Shown: positions 35,908-45,685 of the stretch, piece by piece
How the letters are laid out: every line of letters starts with the position of its first letter
How positions within the stretch are numbered: position 1 is the stretch's first letter
Assembly: GCA_021777555.1 (NCBI GenBank)
Contig: JAJYDK010000002.1
Span: 1-64,000, forward strand
Reading direction: 5' to 3'
From: Pseudomonadota bacterium
Lineage (GTDB): Bacteria > Pseudomonadota > Gammaproteobacteria > Steroidobacterales > Steroidobacteraceae
DNA: 64,000 nucleotides
Translations under genes and position numbers: made by a program
The notes under the pieces: generated by a model
Databases searched by the model: none
Told to the model about the DNA's origin: nothing
The model's input: only the letters and a program-made list of their open reading frames with translations

Positions 35908-37806
35908 ATGACCTCTGGCGCACACACCGAAGTGACCGTGAGTCCCGCGGGCGCGGGCGGACCCGAGAAGGCGCTGCTGCGCTTTCTCACCTGCGGCTCG
36001 GTGGATGACGGCAAGTCGACGCTCATCGGACGGCTGCTCTATGACACCCAGCTGATCCTCGAGGACCAGCTCACCGTGCTCGAGCGCGACAGCCGCAGGC
36101 ACGGCACGACGGGCGCGGAGCTCGATCTCGCGCTCCTCGTCGATGGGCTTCAGGCCGAGCGCGAGCAGGGCATCACCATCGACGTCGCCTACCGGTACTT
36201 CTCCACGGCGCGCCGCGCCTTCATCGTGGCCGACACCCCGGGGCACGAGCAGTACACGCGCAACATGGCGACCGGGGCATCCAACTGCCAGGCGGCCGTC
36301 ATCCTGATCGATGCGCGCAAGGGCGTGCTCACCCAGACGCGCCGGCACAGTTACATCTGCTCGCTCCTCGGCATCAAGCACGTGGTCCTCGCGGTCAACA
36401 AGATCGATCTCGTGGACTTCTCCGGCGAGCGATTCCACCACATCGTCGCCGACTACCTCGGCTTCGCGAAGGCGCTCGAGTTCAGCTCGATCACGCCCAT
36501 CCCGCTCTCGGCGCGCTACGGAGACAACGTCATCCGCCGCTCCGGGCACATGCGCTGGTACGAGGGCCCGACGCTGATCGAGCACCTGGAGTCGCTCGAT
36601 GTCGGCGAGGGGCTCGAGGAGAAGCCGTTCCGCTTCCCCGTGCAGTGGGTCAACCGTCCCGACCTCGATTTCCGCGGCTTCTCCGGCACGGTGGCTTCGG
36701 GCCGGGTGCGGCCCGGGGATCGCGTGGTGGTGGCCGGCTCCGGCCGCGAGAGCACCGTGGCGCGCATCGTGACGGCGGACGGAGACCTGTCGGAGGCCTG
36801 CGCGGGCGATGCCGTCACGCTGACGCTCGCCGACGAGGTGGACGTGGCGCGCGGCGATGTGCTCGCGCAGTCGGACTCGCGGCCGGAGGTGGTCGATCAG
36901 TTCGCCGCGCAGGTGCTGTGGATGATCGAGGAGCCGATGCTTCCCGGGCGTTCCTACCTGATGCGCATCGGCACCCGGTTCGTGCCGGCGCGGGTCACCA
37001 GCCTCAAGCACAAGACCGACGTCAACACGCTCGAGCACATCGCCGCCAAGACGCTGCAGCTCAATGAGATCGGCTTCTGCAATCTCGGCACCGCGAGCCC
37101 GGTGGCCTTCGATGCCTACCCCGAGAACCGCGAGACCGGCGCCTTCGTGCTCATCGACCGCTTCACCCACGCCACCGCCGGGGCCGGCATGATCAGCTTC
37201 GGCCTGCGCCGCGCGACCAACATCCATCGCCAGGCGCTGCTCGTGGACAAGAGCGCGCGCACGCGCCTGAACGGCCATCGCCCGGCGATCCTGTGGTTCA
37301 CGGGGCTCTCGGGCTCGGGCAAGAGCACCATCGCCAACATCGTCGAGCGCGAGCTGCACGCCCTCGGCGCGCACACCTACATGCTGGACGGCGATAACGT
37401 GCGGCACGGCCTCAATCGCGATCTCGGCTTCACCGACGTCGACCGCGTGGAGAACATCCGGCGGGTGGGCGAGGTCGCCAAGCTCTTCGTCGACGCCGGG
37501 GCGATCGTGCTCTGCTCGTTCATCTCGCCGTTCAGGGCCGAGCGGCGCATGGTGCGCGAGCTGGTCGATGCGGGGGAGTTCGTCGAGGTGTTTGTCGACA
37601 CCCCGATCGAGGAGTGCAAGCGGCGCGACCCGAAGGGCCTCTATGCCCGGGCGCTCGAGGGCAAGATCAAGAACTTCACGGGCATCGATTCGCCGTACGA
37701 GGCCCCCGAGAGCGCCGAGGTGGTGCTCGAGACCCGCGATGGCCCCGAGCGGGCCGCGCGGCACGTGCTCGATGCGCTGCGCGAGCAGCACATCATCACC
37801 TACTGA
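35908..37806 (+). CDS. cysNC: bifunctional sulfate adenylyltransferase large subunit / APS kinase
   Basis: The 632-residue fusion begins with a GTPase ([30 protein letters not shown]) followed by EF-Tu-like beta-barrels. From about residue 450 it has an APS kinase with [16 protein letters not shown] and [15 protein letters not shown]. The N-part powers APS synthesis with GTP; the C-part phosphorylates APS to PAPS. The CysNC fusion is common in proteobacteria that assimilate sulfate. It ends just before a hairpin terminator. Confidence 0.95.
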   Translation: MTSGAHTEVTVSPAGAGGPEKALLRFLTCGSVDDGKSTLIGRLLYDTQLILEDQLTVLERDSRRHGTTGAELDLALLVDGLQAEREQGITIDVAYRYFSTARRAFIVADTPGHEQYTRNMATGASNCQAAVILIDARKGVLTQTRRHSYICSLLGIKHVVLAVNKIDLVDFSGERFHHIVADYLGFAKALEFSSITPIPLSARYGDNVIRRSGHMRWYEGPTLIEHLESLDVGEGLEEKPFRFPVQWVNRPDLDFRGFSGTVASGRVRPGDRVVVAGSGRESTVARIVTADGDLSEACAGDAVTLTLADEVDVARGDVLAQSDSRPEVVDQFAAQVLWMIEEPMLPGRSYLMRIGTRFVPARVTSLKHKTDVNTLEHIAAKTLQLNEIGFCNLGTASPVAFDAYPENRETGAFVLIDRFTHATAGAGMISFGLRRATNIHRQALLVDKSARTRLNGHRPAILWFTGLSGSGKSTIANIVERELHALGAHTYMLDGDNVRHGLNRDLGFTDVDRVENIRRVGEVAKLFVDAGAIVLCSFISPFRAERRMVRELVDAGEFVEVFVDTPIEECKRRDPKGLYARALEGKIKNFTGIDSPYEAPESAEVVLETRDGPERAARHVLDALREQHIITY

Positions 37807-37815
37807 TCCGGCTGC

Positions 37816-37840
37816 GCCCGGCGCGACCCTCGCGCCGGGC
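37816..37840 (+). terminator. hairpin after cysNC
   Basis: GCCCGGCGCG (37816-37825) pairs fully with CGCGCCGGGC (37831-37840) around the loop ACCCT. It starts 10 bases after the cysNC stop. No T-run follows, so termination may be Rho-assisted. Confidence 0.55.
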
Positions 37841-37885
37841 GAACTTCGCGGCTACCATCGCTCCATTACGGGATCGGGGAGCCCC

Positions 37886-39949
37886 ATGACTACGAACTAT
37901 CGCCTCGCGGCCGACGTGGTCGTGCTGGAGATCGACAACCCGCCGGTCAACGCGCTCAGTCTCCGGGTGCGCGAGGGCCTGGTGGAGGGCATCCGCCGCG
38001 CCGCCGCAGATCCTGCCGTGCGCGGCATCGTCATCGGCGCCAAGGGGAGTTTTCCGGCCGGCGCCGACATCAACGAGATCGCCACGGGGCTCGCCTTCGC
38101 GCCGCCCATTCTCCTTGACGTTCAGGCGGAGATGGAAGCGATCGGCAAGCCCATCGTGGCCGCCATCACCGGCACCGCGCTCGGCGGGGGGTTCGAGCTG
38201 GCCCTCACCTGTCATGCGCGGGTGGCCTCGCCGGAAGCCCGGGTGGGTCTGCCGGAGGTGAAGCTCGGCCTGATTCCGGGGGCGGGGGGGACGCAGCGGT
38301 TCACGCGCCTCGCGGGCCCGGAGGCGGCGCTGGAGGCGATCACCGGCGCAGCGCAGCTGCCGGCATCGCGGGCGCTCGAACTCGGCCTCCTCGATGCAAT
38401 CGCGGCCGATCCGCTCGCGGAGGCGGTCTCCTTCGCGCAACGCCTGGCGGGCTCGGGCGCGCCGCTGCCGCGGGCGAGCGCGCGCGCCGAGAAGATCGCG
38501 GACGTCGATCCGCAGCTCTTCGCCACCTGGAGGGCGAAGGTCGCGAAGAAATATCGCGGCCAGCTCGCCCCGCAGCGCGTCTGCGAGGCCATCGAGGCGG
38601 CCTGCACGAAGGAGCGCGCCGAGGCGTTCAAAATCGAGCGCAAGTTGTACCTCGAGTGCCGCGAGAGTCCGCAGCGCAAGGCCCTGATGCATGTCTTTCA
38701 CGCCGAGCGGGAGGCGAGGAGGATCCCGGGAGTCGGACCGGAGGTTGCGCCGCAGTCGATCCGTCGGGCGGCGGTCGTCGGAGCCGGGACCATGGGCGCG
38801 GGCATCGCGATGTGCTTCGCCAACGCGGGCATCCCGGTGACCCTGTTGGATGTGTCGCCGGATGCGCTCGAGCGCGGGATGGACGGGATCCGCGGCCATT
38901 ATGCCGCGTCGGTGGCGCGCGGCAGCCTCACGCACGAGAAGGTCGATTGGGCGCTGTCGTTGATCGGCACGACCACCGACTACGATGCCCTCTCGAGCGT
39001 CGACATCGTCATCGAGGCGGTGTTCGAGGATCCGGAGCTCAAGCGCCGGATCTTCGCCGAGCTCGATCGCCACTCGCCCGAGCACGCCATCCTCGCAACC
39101 AACACCTCGACGCTCGATATCGATCGGATCGCCGAGGCCACCTCCCGGCCGCAACAGGTGGTCGGGACGCACTTCTTCAGTCCCGCTCATGTGATGAAGC
39201 TCATGGAGAATGTCCGTGGCGCGAAGACCTCGCCCCGGACGCTCGCCACGGTCATGGCCCTTGCCCGCACCCTCGGCAAGGTTCCGGTGCTCGCCGGCAA
39301 CTGCGATGGGTTCATCGGCAACCGGATGCTGCAGTACTATGGCGCCGAGGCGGAGCGGCTGCTCGAGGAGGGGGCGAGCCCCGAGCAGATCGACCGGGTG
39401 ATCGAGGCGTTCGGTTTCGCGATGGGGCCGCTCGCAATGCGTGACCTCGCCGGCAACGATGTCGGCTGGGCCATCCGGCGAAATCGCACCCTCCCGGAGG
39501 ATGAGCGCTGGTCGCCCATCCTGCAGCGCATGGCCGAGTCCGGCCGCCTCGGGCAGAAGAGCGGCCGGGGCTTCTATCTCTACGAAGGCCGCTCCCGGCG
39601 CAGTGATCCCGAGGTGCTCGCGCTCATCGAGGGCGTATCGCGCGAGCTCGGGATCGAACGCCGCGAGATTCCCGATGCGCAGATCCTCGCGCGACTGCTG
39701 CATCCCCTGGTCAACGAGGGGGCGAAGATTCTCGAGGAGGGGATCGCCGCGCGCGCCGGCGACATCGACATCGTCTACGTGAACGGCTATGGCTTTCCGG
39801 CCTACGAGGGCGGGCCGATGTTCTGGGCCGAGCGCGAGGGGCTGGAGAGAGTGATCGAAACCATGGAAGCCCTGGCGCCCAGCCATGGCCGACGCTGGCA
39901 GCCGGCGCAGCGCCTGAGACAGGCGGCCGAGCGCGGCCGCTGGACTTGA
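37886..39949 (+). CDS. enoyl-CoA hydratase / 3-hydroxyacyl-CoA dehydrogenase fusion (FadB/FadJ-type)
   Basis: The ATG at 37886 gives 687 residues. Residues 1-190 are a crotonase with GTALGGGFELALTCHA and GLPEVKLGLIPGAGGTQR (two catalytic Glu). From ~290 comes a 3-hydroxyacyl-CoA dehydrogenase with AAVVGAGTMGAGIAMCFANA, then GTHFFSPAHVMKLMENV and a duplicated C-terminal domain. The order matches FadB/FadJ and peroxisomal MFE1. It converts trans-2-enoyl-CoA to 3-oxoacyl-CoA. It sits between cysNC and the PsrA-like regulator, and may also serve the dehydrogenation step missing from the paa cluster. Confidence 0.92.
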   Translation: MTTNYRLAADVVVLEIDNPPVNALSLRVREGLVEGIRRAAADPAVRGIVIGAKGSFPAGADINEIATGLAFAPPILLDVQAEMEAIGKPIVAAITGTALGGGFELALTCHARVASPEARVGLPEVKLGLIPGAGGTQRFTRLAGPEAALEAITGAAQLPASRALELGLLDAIAADPLAEAVSFAQRLAGSGAPLPRASARAEKIADVDPQLFATWRAKVAKKYRGQLAPQRVCEAIEAACTKERAEAFKIERKLYLECRESPQRKALMHVFHAEREARRIPGVGPEVAPQSIRRAAVVGAGTMGAGIAMCFANAGIPVTLLDVSPDALERGMDGIRGHYAASVARGSLTHEKVDWALSLIGTTTDYDALSSVDIVIEAVFEDPELKRRIFAELDRHSPEHAILATNTSTLDIDRIAEATSRPQQVVGTHFFSPAHVMKLMENVRGAKTSPRTLATVMALARTLGKVPVLAGNCDGFIGNRMLQYYGAEAERLLEEGASPEQIDRVIEAFGFAMGPLAMRDLAGNDVGWAIRRNRTLPEDERWSPILQRMAESGRLGQKSGRGFYLYEGRSRRSDPEVLALIEGVSRELGIERREIPDAQILARLLHPLVNEGAKILEEGIAARAGDIDIVYVNGYGFPAYEGGPMFWAEREGLERVIETMEALAPSHGRRWQPAQRLRQAAERGRWT

Positions 39950-39999
39950 AGCGGGGGACAAGAGGTTTCGGTTCCGGGCCAGCACGCGGCGGATGCCGC

Positions 40000-40029
40000 T
40001 TGACTCTGGCATGAAATAAACGTATGTTT
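40000..40029 (+). promoter_or_regulatory. promoter with overlapping PsrA-type operator
   Basis: TTGACT (40000-40005), a 17-base spacer and TATGTT (40023-40028) make a good sigma-70 promoter. The palindrome AAAC-GTAT-GTTT (40018-40029) covers the -10 element. It matches the known PsrA/FadR-like pattern of AAAC-N2-4-GTTT recognised by fatty-acid-responsive TetR regulators. It overlaps the first possible ATG of the regulator (40024), which argues for a later translation start. Confidence 0.6.
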
Positions 40030-40755
40030 CAAACGAGTGTTCGAGTTGTGGATCCGATAACGTCATCCGTTTCCGCCGGGGACGGCGCTCGCTCCGAGCC
40101 GAAGTACTCCGAGACGGCCACCCGCATCCTCGATGCGGCCGAAGGCCTGTTCGTGGAGCTCGGCATGGAGGCGACCTCGCTCCGGCTGATCACCCAGCAG
40201 GCGGGAGTCAATCTTGCGGCGGTGAACTATCACTTCCGCTCGAAGGACGCGCTGTTCGAGGCGGTGTTCCTGCGTCGCTTCGGACCCTGGGCCACCGAGT
40301 GCCTGAAGGAGCTCGATACCCTGGAGGGGAGGGTCGCGGCGGGTGAGGAGGCGCTCACGGCCGAGGCGGTGGTGAGGAGCTACGTCAGGCCGGCGCTGGC
40401 GCTGTCGAAAGATCCGGCGCGCGGAGGAGTGATGTTCGTGCGCCTGTTCTCGCGGGTCTTGGTGGAGAACCACCGCCAGCTGCGCGAGACGATGTCGCGG
40501 CAGTACGGCGAGCTGGTCACCCGCTACACGCGGGCGCTGGGCCGGGCGCTGCCGGGCCTCACGGAGCAGGAGGTGGAGTGGCGCATGCACCTCGGGTTCA
40601 GCGTCATGTTCCACGCCTTCGCGGGCAACGACATCCTCAAGGTGTTCGGCCGCTCGGCGGTATCGGCACGCGACCCGGACATGATCGTCAAACATATGGT
40701 GCCGTTCGTCGTGGCCGGATTGACCTCGCCCCCCGCGGGGCGCTCGGACAGGTAA
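40024..40755 (+). CDS. TetR family regulator of fatty-acid oxidation (PsrA-like)
   Basis: The 243-residue frame from ATG 40024 has a helix-turn-helix at residues ~30-75 with TRILDAAEGLFVELGMEATSL and AGVNLAAVNYHFRSK. Its C-terminal ligand domain resembles PsrA/CerR-like regulators. Because the ATG lies in the -10/operator, a GTG at 40048 (codon 9) is the more likely start; the HTH is unaffected. It sits immediately upstream of fadE-fadN-thiolase, so it probably represses these genes until acyl-CoA or fatty acid binds. Confidence 0.85.
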   Translation: MFQTSVRVVDPITSSVSAGDGARSEPKYSETATRILDAAEGLFVELGMEATSLRLITQQAGVNLAAVNYHFRSKDALFEAVFLRRFGPWATECLKELDTLEGRVAAGEEALTAEAVVRSYVRPALALSKDPARGGVMFVRLFSRVLVENHRQLRETMSRQYGELVTRYTRALGRALPGLTEQEVEWRMHLGFSVMFHAFAGNDILKVFGRSAVSARDPDMIVKHMVPFVVAGLTSPPAGRSDR

Positions 40756-40803
40756 CCGCGAGCGCGCGGCGGCGCCGGATGGGTGTCCTGACCCACAGGA
40801 CGC

Positions 40804-43281
40804 GTGTCATTCGGGAGATGCGCATTGCTGCTGTCCGTCGCTTTGGCTGTGGTGCTGTTGGCGATGCTGGCCTACTTCCGGGCCGGCATCCTTCTGTGGA
40901 CCCTGGCGCTCGCCGTCTGGCTCGCTGAGCTCGCCTTCGGCGCCGGCCGCACGCTCTCGTCGCCCCTCGTGAGCGCGTGCGGCGCGCTCGCGCTGGTGCT
41001 GAACGTCCCGCCGCTGCGGCGCCTGCTCATCGCCCCGGTATTCGCGTCGTTCCGGCGCCTGCGCCCGGCGATGTCGCAGACCGAGAAGGAAGCCATCGAA
41101 GCCGGCACCGTCTGGTGGGATGGGGAGCTCTTCTCCGGCAAGCCCGACTGGCGGCGGCTGCGGTCCTTCCCTCATCCGGTGCTCACGGCCGAGGAGCAGG
41201 CCTTTCTCGAGGGGCCCGTCGAGGCGCTCTGCGCGATGCTCGATGACTGGAAGATCACCCACGAGCTGAAGGACCTGCCGCAGGAGGTCTGGCGCTTCGT
41301 GCGCGAGCACGGCTTCCTCGGCATGATCATAGAGAAGAGATACGGCGGGCTCGAGTTCTCCAACTACGCCCACGCCAAGGTGGTCACCAAGATCGCAACG
41401 CGCGCCGGCTCCGCCGCGGTGACCGTGATGGTGCCGAACTCCCTCGGTCCCGGCGAGCTGCTGCAGCGCTACGGCACCGAGGCGCAGAAGGATTACTACC
41501 TGCCGCGTCTCGCCAAGGGGATCGAGATCCCGTGCTTCGCGCTCACCAGTCCCTCGGCCGGCTCCGATGCCGGCTCGATCCCGGATTATGGCTATGTCTG
41601 CCGCGGCTCTTACACCGACCCACGCACCGGCGAGCGACGCGAGAACGTGCTCGGCATGCGCGTCAGCTGGGAGAAGCGCTGGATCACGCTCGCGCCGGTG
41701 GCGACGCTCCTCGGTCTCGCGTTCAAGTTGCATGACCCCGAGCGGCTCCTGGGCGGCGAGCAGGACATCGGCATCACCTGCGTACTGGTGCCCGCCGACC
41801 ATGAGGGCGTGTGCATCGGCCGGCGACACTGGCCGGGCGGCGCCGCGTTCATGAACGGCCCGACCTGGGGGCGCGAGGTGTTCATTCCCATCGAGTGGAT
41901 CATCGGCGGGACCGCGTACGCCGGCCAGGGCTGGCGCATGCTCATCGAGTGCCTGTCCGTGGGCCGATGCATTTCGCTCCCGGCCCTCGCGGTCGCCTCC
42001 GGCAAAGTGGCGAGCTTCGCCACGGGCGCCTACGCCCGGGTGCGCGATCAGTTCGGGATGCCGATCGGGCGCTTCGAGGGAGTCGATGAGGCGCTCTGCC
42101 GCATCGGTGGTCACACCTATCAGATGGAGGCGGCGCAGGACCTCGCGCTCACCGGACTCGATCTCGGGGAGAAGCCCGCGGTGATCTCCGCGATGCTGAA
42201 GTATCACAACACCGAGCGCATGCGTAAGGTGTTGAACGACGCCATGGACATCCACGGCGGGCGCACGGTGGTGCTGGGTCCGCGCAATTACCTGGCGGGA
42301 GCCTATCAGACGATTCCGGTGGCCATCACCGTCGAGGGCGCCAACATCCTCACGCGCTCCATGATCATCTTCGGGCAGGGAGCGATCCGCTGCCACCCGT
42401 ACGTGCTGCGCGAGCTGCGCGCTGCGCAGTCGGGCGACCTGAAGGAGTTCGACCGCGCATTCACGGCGCACCTCGGGTTCATCGTCTCCAACTTCGTGCG
42501 CTCGCTGTGGATGGGCCTGACCGGCGCGCGGCTCATCGCCGGCGCGCCGCGCTCCGAGCGCCTCGGCCGCTACTACCGGGCGCTCACCCGCTACTCGAGC
42601 GCATTCGCGCTGCTCGCCGACATGGCGCTGGCGAGCCTCGGCGGGACGCTGAAGTTCCGCGAGAAGCTCTCGGCGCGGCTCGGGGACATGCTCTCGGGGC
42701 TGTACATCGCCTCCGCCTGCCTCTGGCATTTCGAGCAGGACGGGGCGCCGAAGGAGGATTTCCCGATCCTCGCCTGGGCGGTCGAAGCGGCGCTCTACGA
42801 CATCCAGCAGGCGATGGACGGGTTTCTCGCCAACCTGCCGAACCGTGCGCTCGCCTGGGTCCTGCGCCGGGCCGTGTTTCCCTGGGGCCTCACGCGCAAG
42901 GCGCCCTCCGATCGCATGGGGACCCGTGTGGTGCGCGCCCTGATGACACCCGGTGGCGCTCGCGAGCGGCTCACCCGCGGTATGCACGTTCCCAAAGACG
43001 AGCGCGAGCCGCTCGGGGTGCTCGAGCCGGCGCTGCGCGCGGTGCTCGATACCGAACAGACCGAACGCAAGCTGCGCTCGCTTGCGCGCGAGGGTAAGCT
43101 CACGGCGTTCACGGAACGGGAGCGGCTCGCTGAAGCTTGCGATGCCGGTCTCATCAGCGCCGAGGAGGGGCGGGCCATCGAGCGCGCCCGCAGACTCAAG
43201 CGCGAGGTGATCATGGTGGATGATTTCGATCCGAGCCTCACCCGCTACGACGAGGGGCTGCTCGAGAGAGTGGTGTTCTGA
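40804..43281 (+). CDS. fadE: acyl-CoA dehydrogenase FadE
   Basis: This 825-residue protein is the long FadE form, with two N-terminal membrane helices (ALLLSVALAVVLLAMLAYF and LLWTLALAVWLAELAFG). The acyl-CoA dehydrogenase core contains CFALTSPSAGSDAG and GYVCRGSY, then SVGRCISLPALAVASGK and AMDIHGGRTVVLG. A DUF1974-type C-terminal domain follows. It performs the first oxidation of fatty acyl-CoA. It starts at GTG with AGGA close by, 48 bases after the regulator gene, and is followed nine bases later by the fadN-type gene. Confidence 0.93.
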   Translation: MSFGRCALLLSVALAVVLLAMLAYFRAGILLWTLALAVWLAELAFGAGRTLSSPLVSACGALALVLNVPPLRRLLIAPVFASFRRLRPAMSQTEKEAIEAGTVWWDGELFSGKPDWRRLRSFPHPVLTAEEQAFLEGPVEALCAMLDDWKITHELKDLPQEVWRFVREHGFLGMIIEKRYGGLEFSNYAHAKVVTKIATRAGSAAVTVMVPNSLGPGELLQRYGTEAQKDYYLPRLAKGIEIPCFALTSPSAGSDAGSIPDYGYVCRGSYTDPRTGERRENVLGMRVSWEKRWITLAPVATLLGLAFKLHDPERLLGGEQDIGITCVLVPADHEGVCIGRRHWPGGAAFMNGPTWGREVFIPIEWIIGGTAYAGQGWRMLIECLSVGRCISLPALAVASGKVASFATGAYARVRDQFGMPIGRFEGVDEALCRIGGHTYQMEAAQDLALTGLDLGEKPAVISAMLKYHNTERMRKVLNDAMDIHGGRTVVLGPRNYLAGAYQTIPVAITVEGANILTRSMIIFGQGAIRCHPYVLRELRAAQSGDLKEFDRAFTAHLGFIVSNFVRSLWMGLTGARLIAGAPRSERLGRYYRALTRYSSAFALLADMALASLGGTLKFREKLSARLGDMLSGLYIASACLWHFEQDGAPKEDFPILAWAVEAALYDIQQAMDGFLANLPNRALAWVLRRAVFPWGLTRKAPSDRMGTRVVRALMTPGGARERLTRGMHVPKDEREPLGVLEPALRAVLDTEQTERKLRSLAREGKLTAFTERERLAEACDAGLISAEEGRAIERARRLKREVIMVDDFDPSLTRYDEGLLERVVF

Positions 43282-43290
43282 GGGGAAAAT

Positions 43291-45666
43291 ATGTCCGACA
43301 CGAAGTTCAGGATACGCAAGGTCGCCGTGCTCGGCGCCGGAGTGATGGGCGCGCAGATCGCCGCCCACCTGGTCAACGCCCGGGTGCCGACCCTCCTTTT
43401 TGACCTTCCGGCGACGGAAGGGGACAAGAGCGGCATCGCCCGCAAAGCGATCGAGGGCTTGAAGAAGCTCACGCCCTCGCCGCTCGCGAGTCGCGAGACG
43501 GCCGGGTTCATCCAGGCGGCCAATTACGAGGAGCACCTCGATCTGCTCGGAGGCTGTGACCTCGTGATCGAGGCGATCGCCGAGCGCCTCGACTGGAAGG
43601 TCGAGCTCTATCGCAAGGTCGCCCCGCATCTTGCCGACCGCGCGATCTTCGCGACCAACACCTCGGGGTTGTCCATCGCCGCGCTCGCCGAAGCCTGCCC
43701 GCGGGAGCTGCGCCCGAGGTTCTGCGGCGTGCACTTCTTCAATCCGCCGCGCTACATGCATCTTGCGGAGATCATTCCCTGCGAGGCCACAAGTCCCGGG
43801 GTGCTCGATGATCTCGAGCGATTCCTCGTCACCACCCTCGGCAAGGGGGTGATCCGCGCCAAGGACACGCCGAACTTCGTCGCCAACCGCATCGGAGTCT
43901 TCTCGATGCTCGCGACCATCGCGAACGCGGGGAAGTACGGCATTCGCTTCGATGTCGTGGACGAGCTGACCGGACCGCGCTTGGGCAGGGCCAAGTCGGC
44001 CACCTTCCGCACCGCCGATGTGGTGGGCCTGGACACCTTCGCGCACGTCGTGAAGACCATGCGGGAGGGTCTCGCGCACGATCCCTGGCATACGCTCTTC
44101 CAGTCGCCCCCCTGGCTCGCGAAGCTCATCGAGGCCGGGGCGCTCGGCGCCAAGACGAAAGGCGGTATCTATCTCAAGAAGGGCAGGGACCTTCAGGTGC
44201 TCGATCCGGCCAGCGGCGGGTATGTCGCGGCCGGGGCCAAGGCCGATGAGCACGTGACCGAGATCCTTGCGATCAAGGACCCGGCGCAACAGCTCAAGCG
44301 GCTGCGCGAGAGCGATCACGCGCAGGCGCAGTTCCTGTGGGCGTGCTTTCGCGATACGTTCCATTACATCGCGTATCACCTGAAGGACATTGCACACTCG
44401 GCGCGCGATGTGGATCTCGCCATGCGCTGGGGGTTCGGCTGGAAACTCGGTCCTTTCGAGATCTGGCAGGCCGCCGGCTGGGCGCAGGTGGCGGGCTGGA
44501 TCGAGGAGGATATCGAGGCCGGCAAGGCGCTGGCCGGGGAGCCGCTGCCGGCCTGGGCGCGCGACCCGGCCCGCACGGGGGTGCACTTCCGGGAGGGCTC
44601 CTACGATGCCGCGGGTCAGGCCCTGGTCAAGCGCTCCACGCTCGATGTGTATCGCCGCCAGGTGTCGCCCACTTCGCTCATCGGCGAGGGCCGCGCGCAG
44701 CTCGGGGAGACGGTGTACGAAAACCCCGGCGTGCGCGCCTTCACCACCGGCGATGAGGTGCTGGTGGTGTCGTTCAAGACCAAAGTGCACTCGATCAGCC
44801 CCGAGGTGCTCGAGGGGCTGAATCACGCGATCGGCCTCGCGGAGGAGCGCTTCAGGGCACTCGTGATCTGGCAGACCGAGGCGCCGTTCTCGGTCGGGGC
44901 GAACCTGGAGTCGCTCCGCCCGGCGCTCGCCAAGGGCGACTGGAAGACCATCGACGGTGTGATCGCGCTCTTCCAGACGACCTCCCAGCGTCTGCGCTAC
45001 AGCGAGATCCCCACCGTTGCGGCCACCGAGGGGTATGCGTTCGGCGGGGGTTGCGAGTTCGCGATGCACTGCGACCGGGTGGTCGCCGCGCTCGAGTCCT
45101 ATGTGGGGCTCGTGGAGGCGGGCGTCGGCCTGCTGCCGGCGGGCGGTGGCTGCAAGGAGTTCGCGCTGCGCGCGGCGCGCGAGAGCAAGGGCGATCTTTT
45201 CGCCGCGCTCAAGGACTACTACATGATGATCGCGACCGCCCGGGTTGCGGGCAGCGGCCTCGAGGCGCAGGAGCTCGGGTTTCTGCGCGCAAGCGATGTG
45301 GTGGTGTTCAACGCCTACGAGCTGCTCCACGTTGCGAGGCAGCAGGCGCTCGCGCTCGCAGACAGCGGCTATCGTCCCCCGCTCCCGGGCCGGCGCATCC
45401 CGGTCGCCGGCCGCACCGGGGCGGCTTCGATCAAGGGGCAGCTGGTCAACATGCTCGAGGGTCACTTCATCAGCGAGTACGACTTCGAGATCGGCTCGCG
45501 GATCGCCGATGTCGTCACGGGAGGCGATGTCGAGGCCGGCACGGAGGTCGATGAGCAGTGGCTGCTCGAGCTCGAGCGACGGCACTTCCTCGCGCTCCTG
45601 AAGAATGCGAAGACCCAGGAGCGTATCGCCCACACGCTCGCCACCGGCAAGCCGCTGCGCAATTGA
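43291..45666 (+). CDS. fadN: 3-hydroxyacyl-CoA dehydrogenase/enoyl-CoA hydratase, FadN type
   Basis: This 791-residue protein is the same length and domain order as Bacillus FadN. The 3-hydroxyacyl-CoA dehydrogenase is first (KVAVLGAGVMGAQIAAHLVN; GVHFFNPPRYMHLAEII). The crotonase domain is from ~470 onward (YAFGGGCEFAMHCDRVVA; LVEAGVGLLPAGGGCKEF). It carries out hydration and dehydrogenation in beta-oxidation. The reverse domain order distinguishes it from the FadB-type fusion at 37886, so the window has both architectures. It is 19 bases from the thiolase gene. Confidence 0.92.
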   Translation: MSDTKFRIRKVAVLGAGVMGAQIAAHLVNARVPTLLFDLPATEGDKSGIARKAIEGLKKLTPSPLASRETAGFIQAANYEEHLDLLGGCDLVIEAIAERLDWKVELYRKVAPHLADRAIFATNTSGLSIAALAEACPRELRPRFCGVHFFNPPRYMHLAEIIPCEATSPGVLDDLERFLVTTLGKGVIRAKDTPNFVANRIGVFSMLATIANAGKYGIRFDVVDELTGPRLGRAKSATFRTADVVGLDTFAHVVKTMREGLAHDPWHTLFQSPPWLAKLIEAGALGAKTKGGIYLKKGRDLQVLDPASGGYVAAGAKADEHVTEILAIKDPAQQLKRLRESDHAQAQFLWACFRDTFHYIAYHLKDIAHSARDVDLAMRWGFGWKLGPFEIWQAAGWAQVAGWIEEDIEAGKALAGEPLPAWARDPARTGVHFREGSYDAAGQALVKRSTLDVYRRQVSPTSLIGEGRAQLGETVYENPGVRAFTTGDEVLVVSFKTKVHSISPEVLEGLNHAIGLAEERFRALVIWQTEAPFSVGANLESLRPALAKGDWKTIDGVIALFQTTSQRLRYSEIPTVAATEGYAFGGGCEFAMHCDRVVAALESYVGLVEAGVGLLPAGGGCKEFALRAARESKGDLFAALKDYYMMIATARVAGSGLEAQELGFLRASDVVVFNAYELLHVARQQALALADSGYRPPLPGRRIPVAGRTGAASIKGQLVNMLEGHFISEYDFEIGSRIADVVTGGDVEAGTEVDEQWLLELERRHFLALLKNAKTQERIAHTLATGKPLRN

Positions 45667-45685
45667 GATCGCGGAGATTTCCCCC

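Noticed and set aside
34909-37791. 960-codon reverse frame across cysD and cysNC
   Set aside because: Antisense of clear sulfate-activation genes; low-complexity composition.
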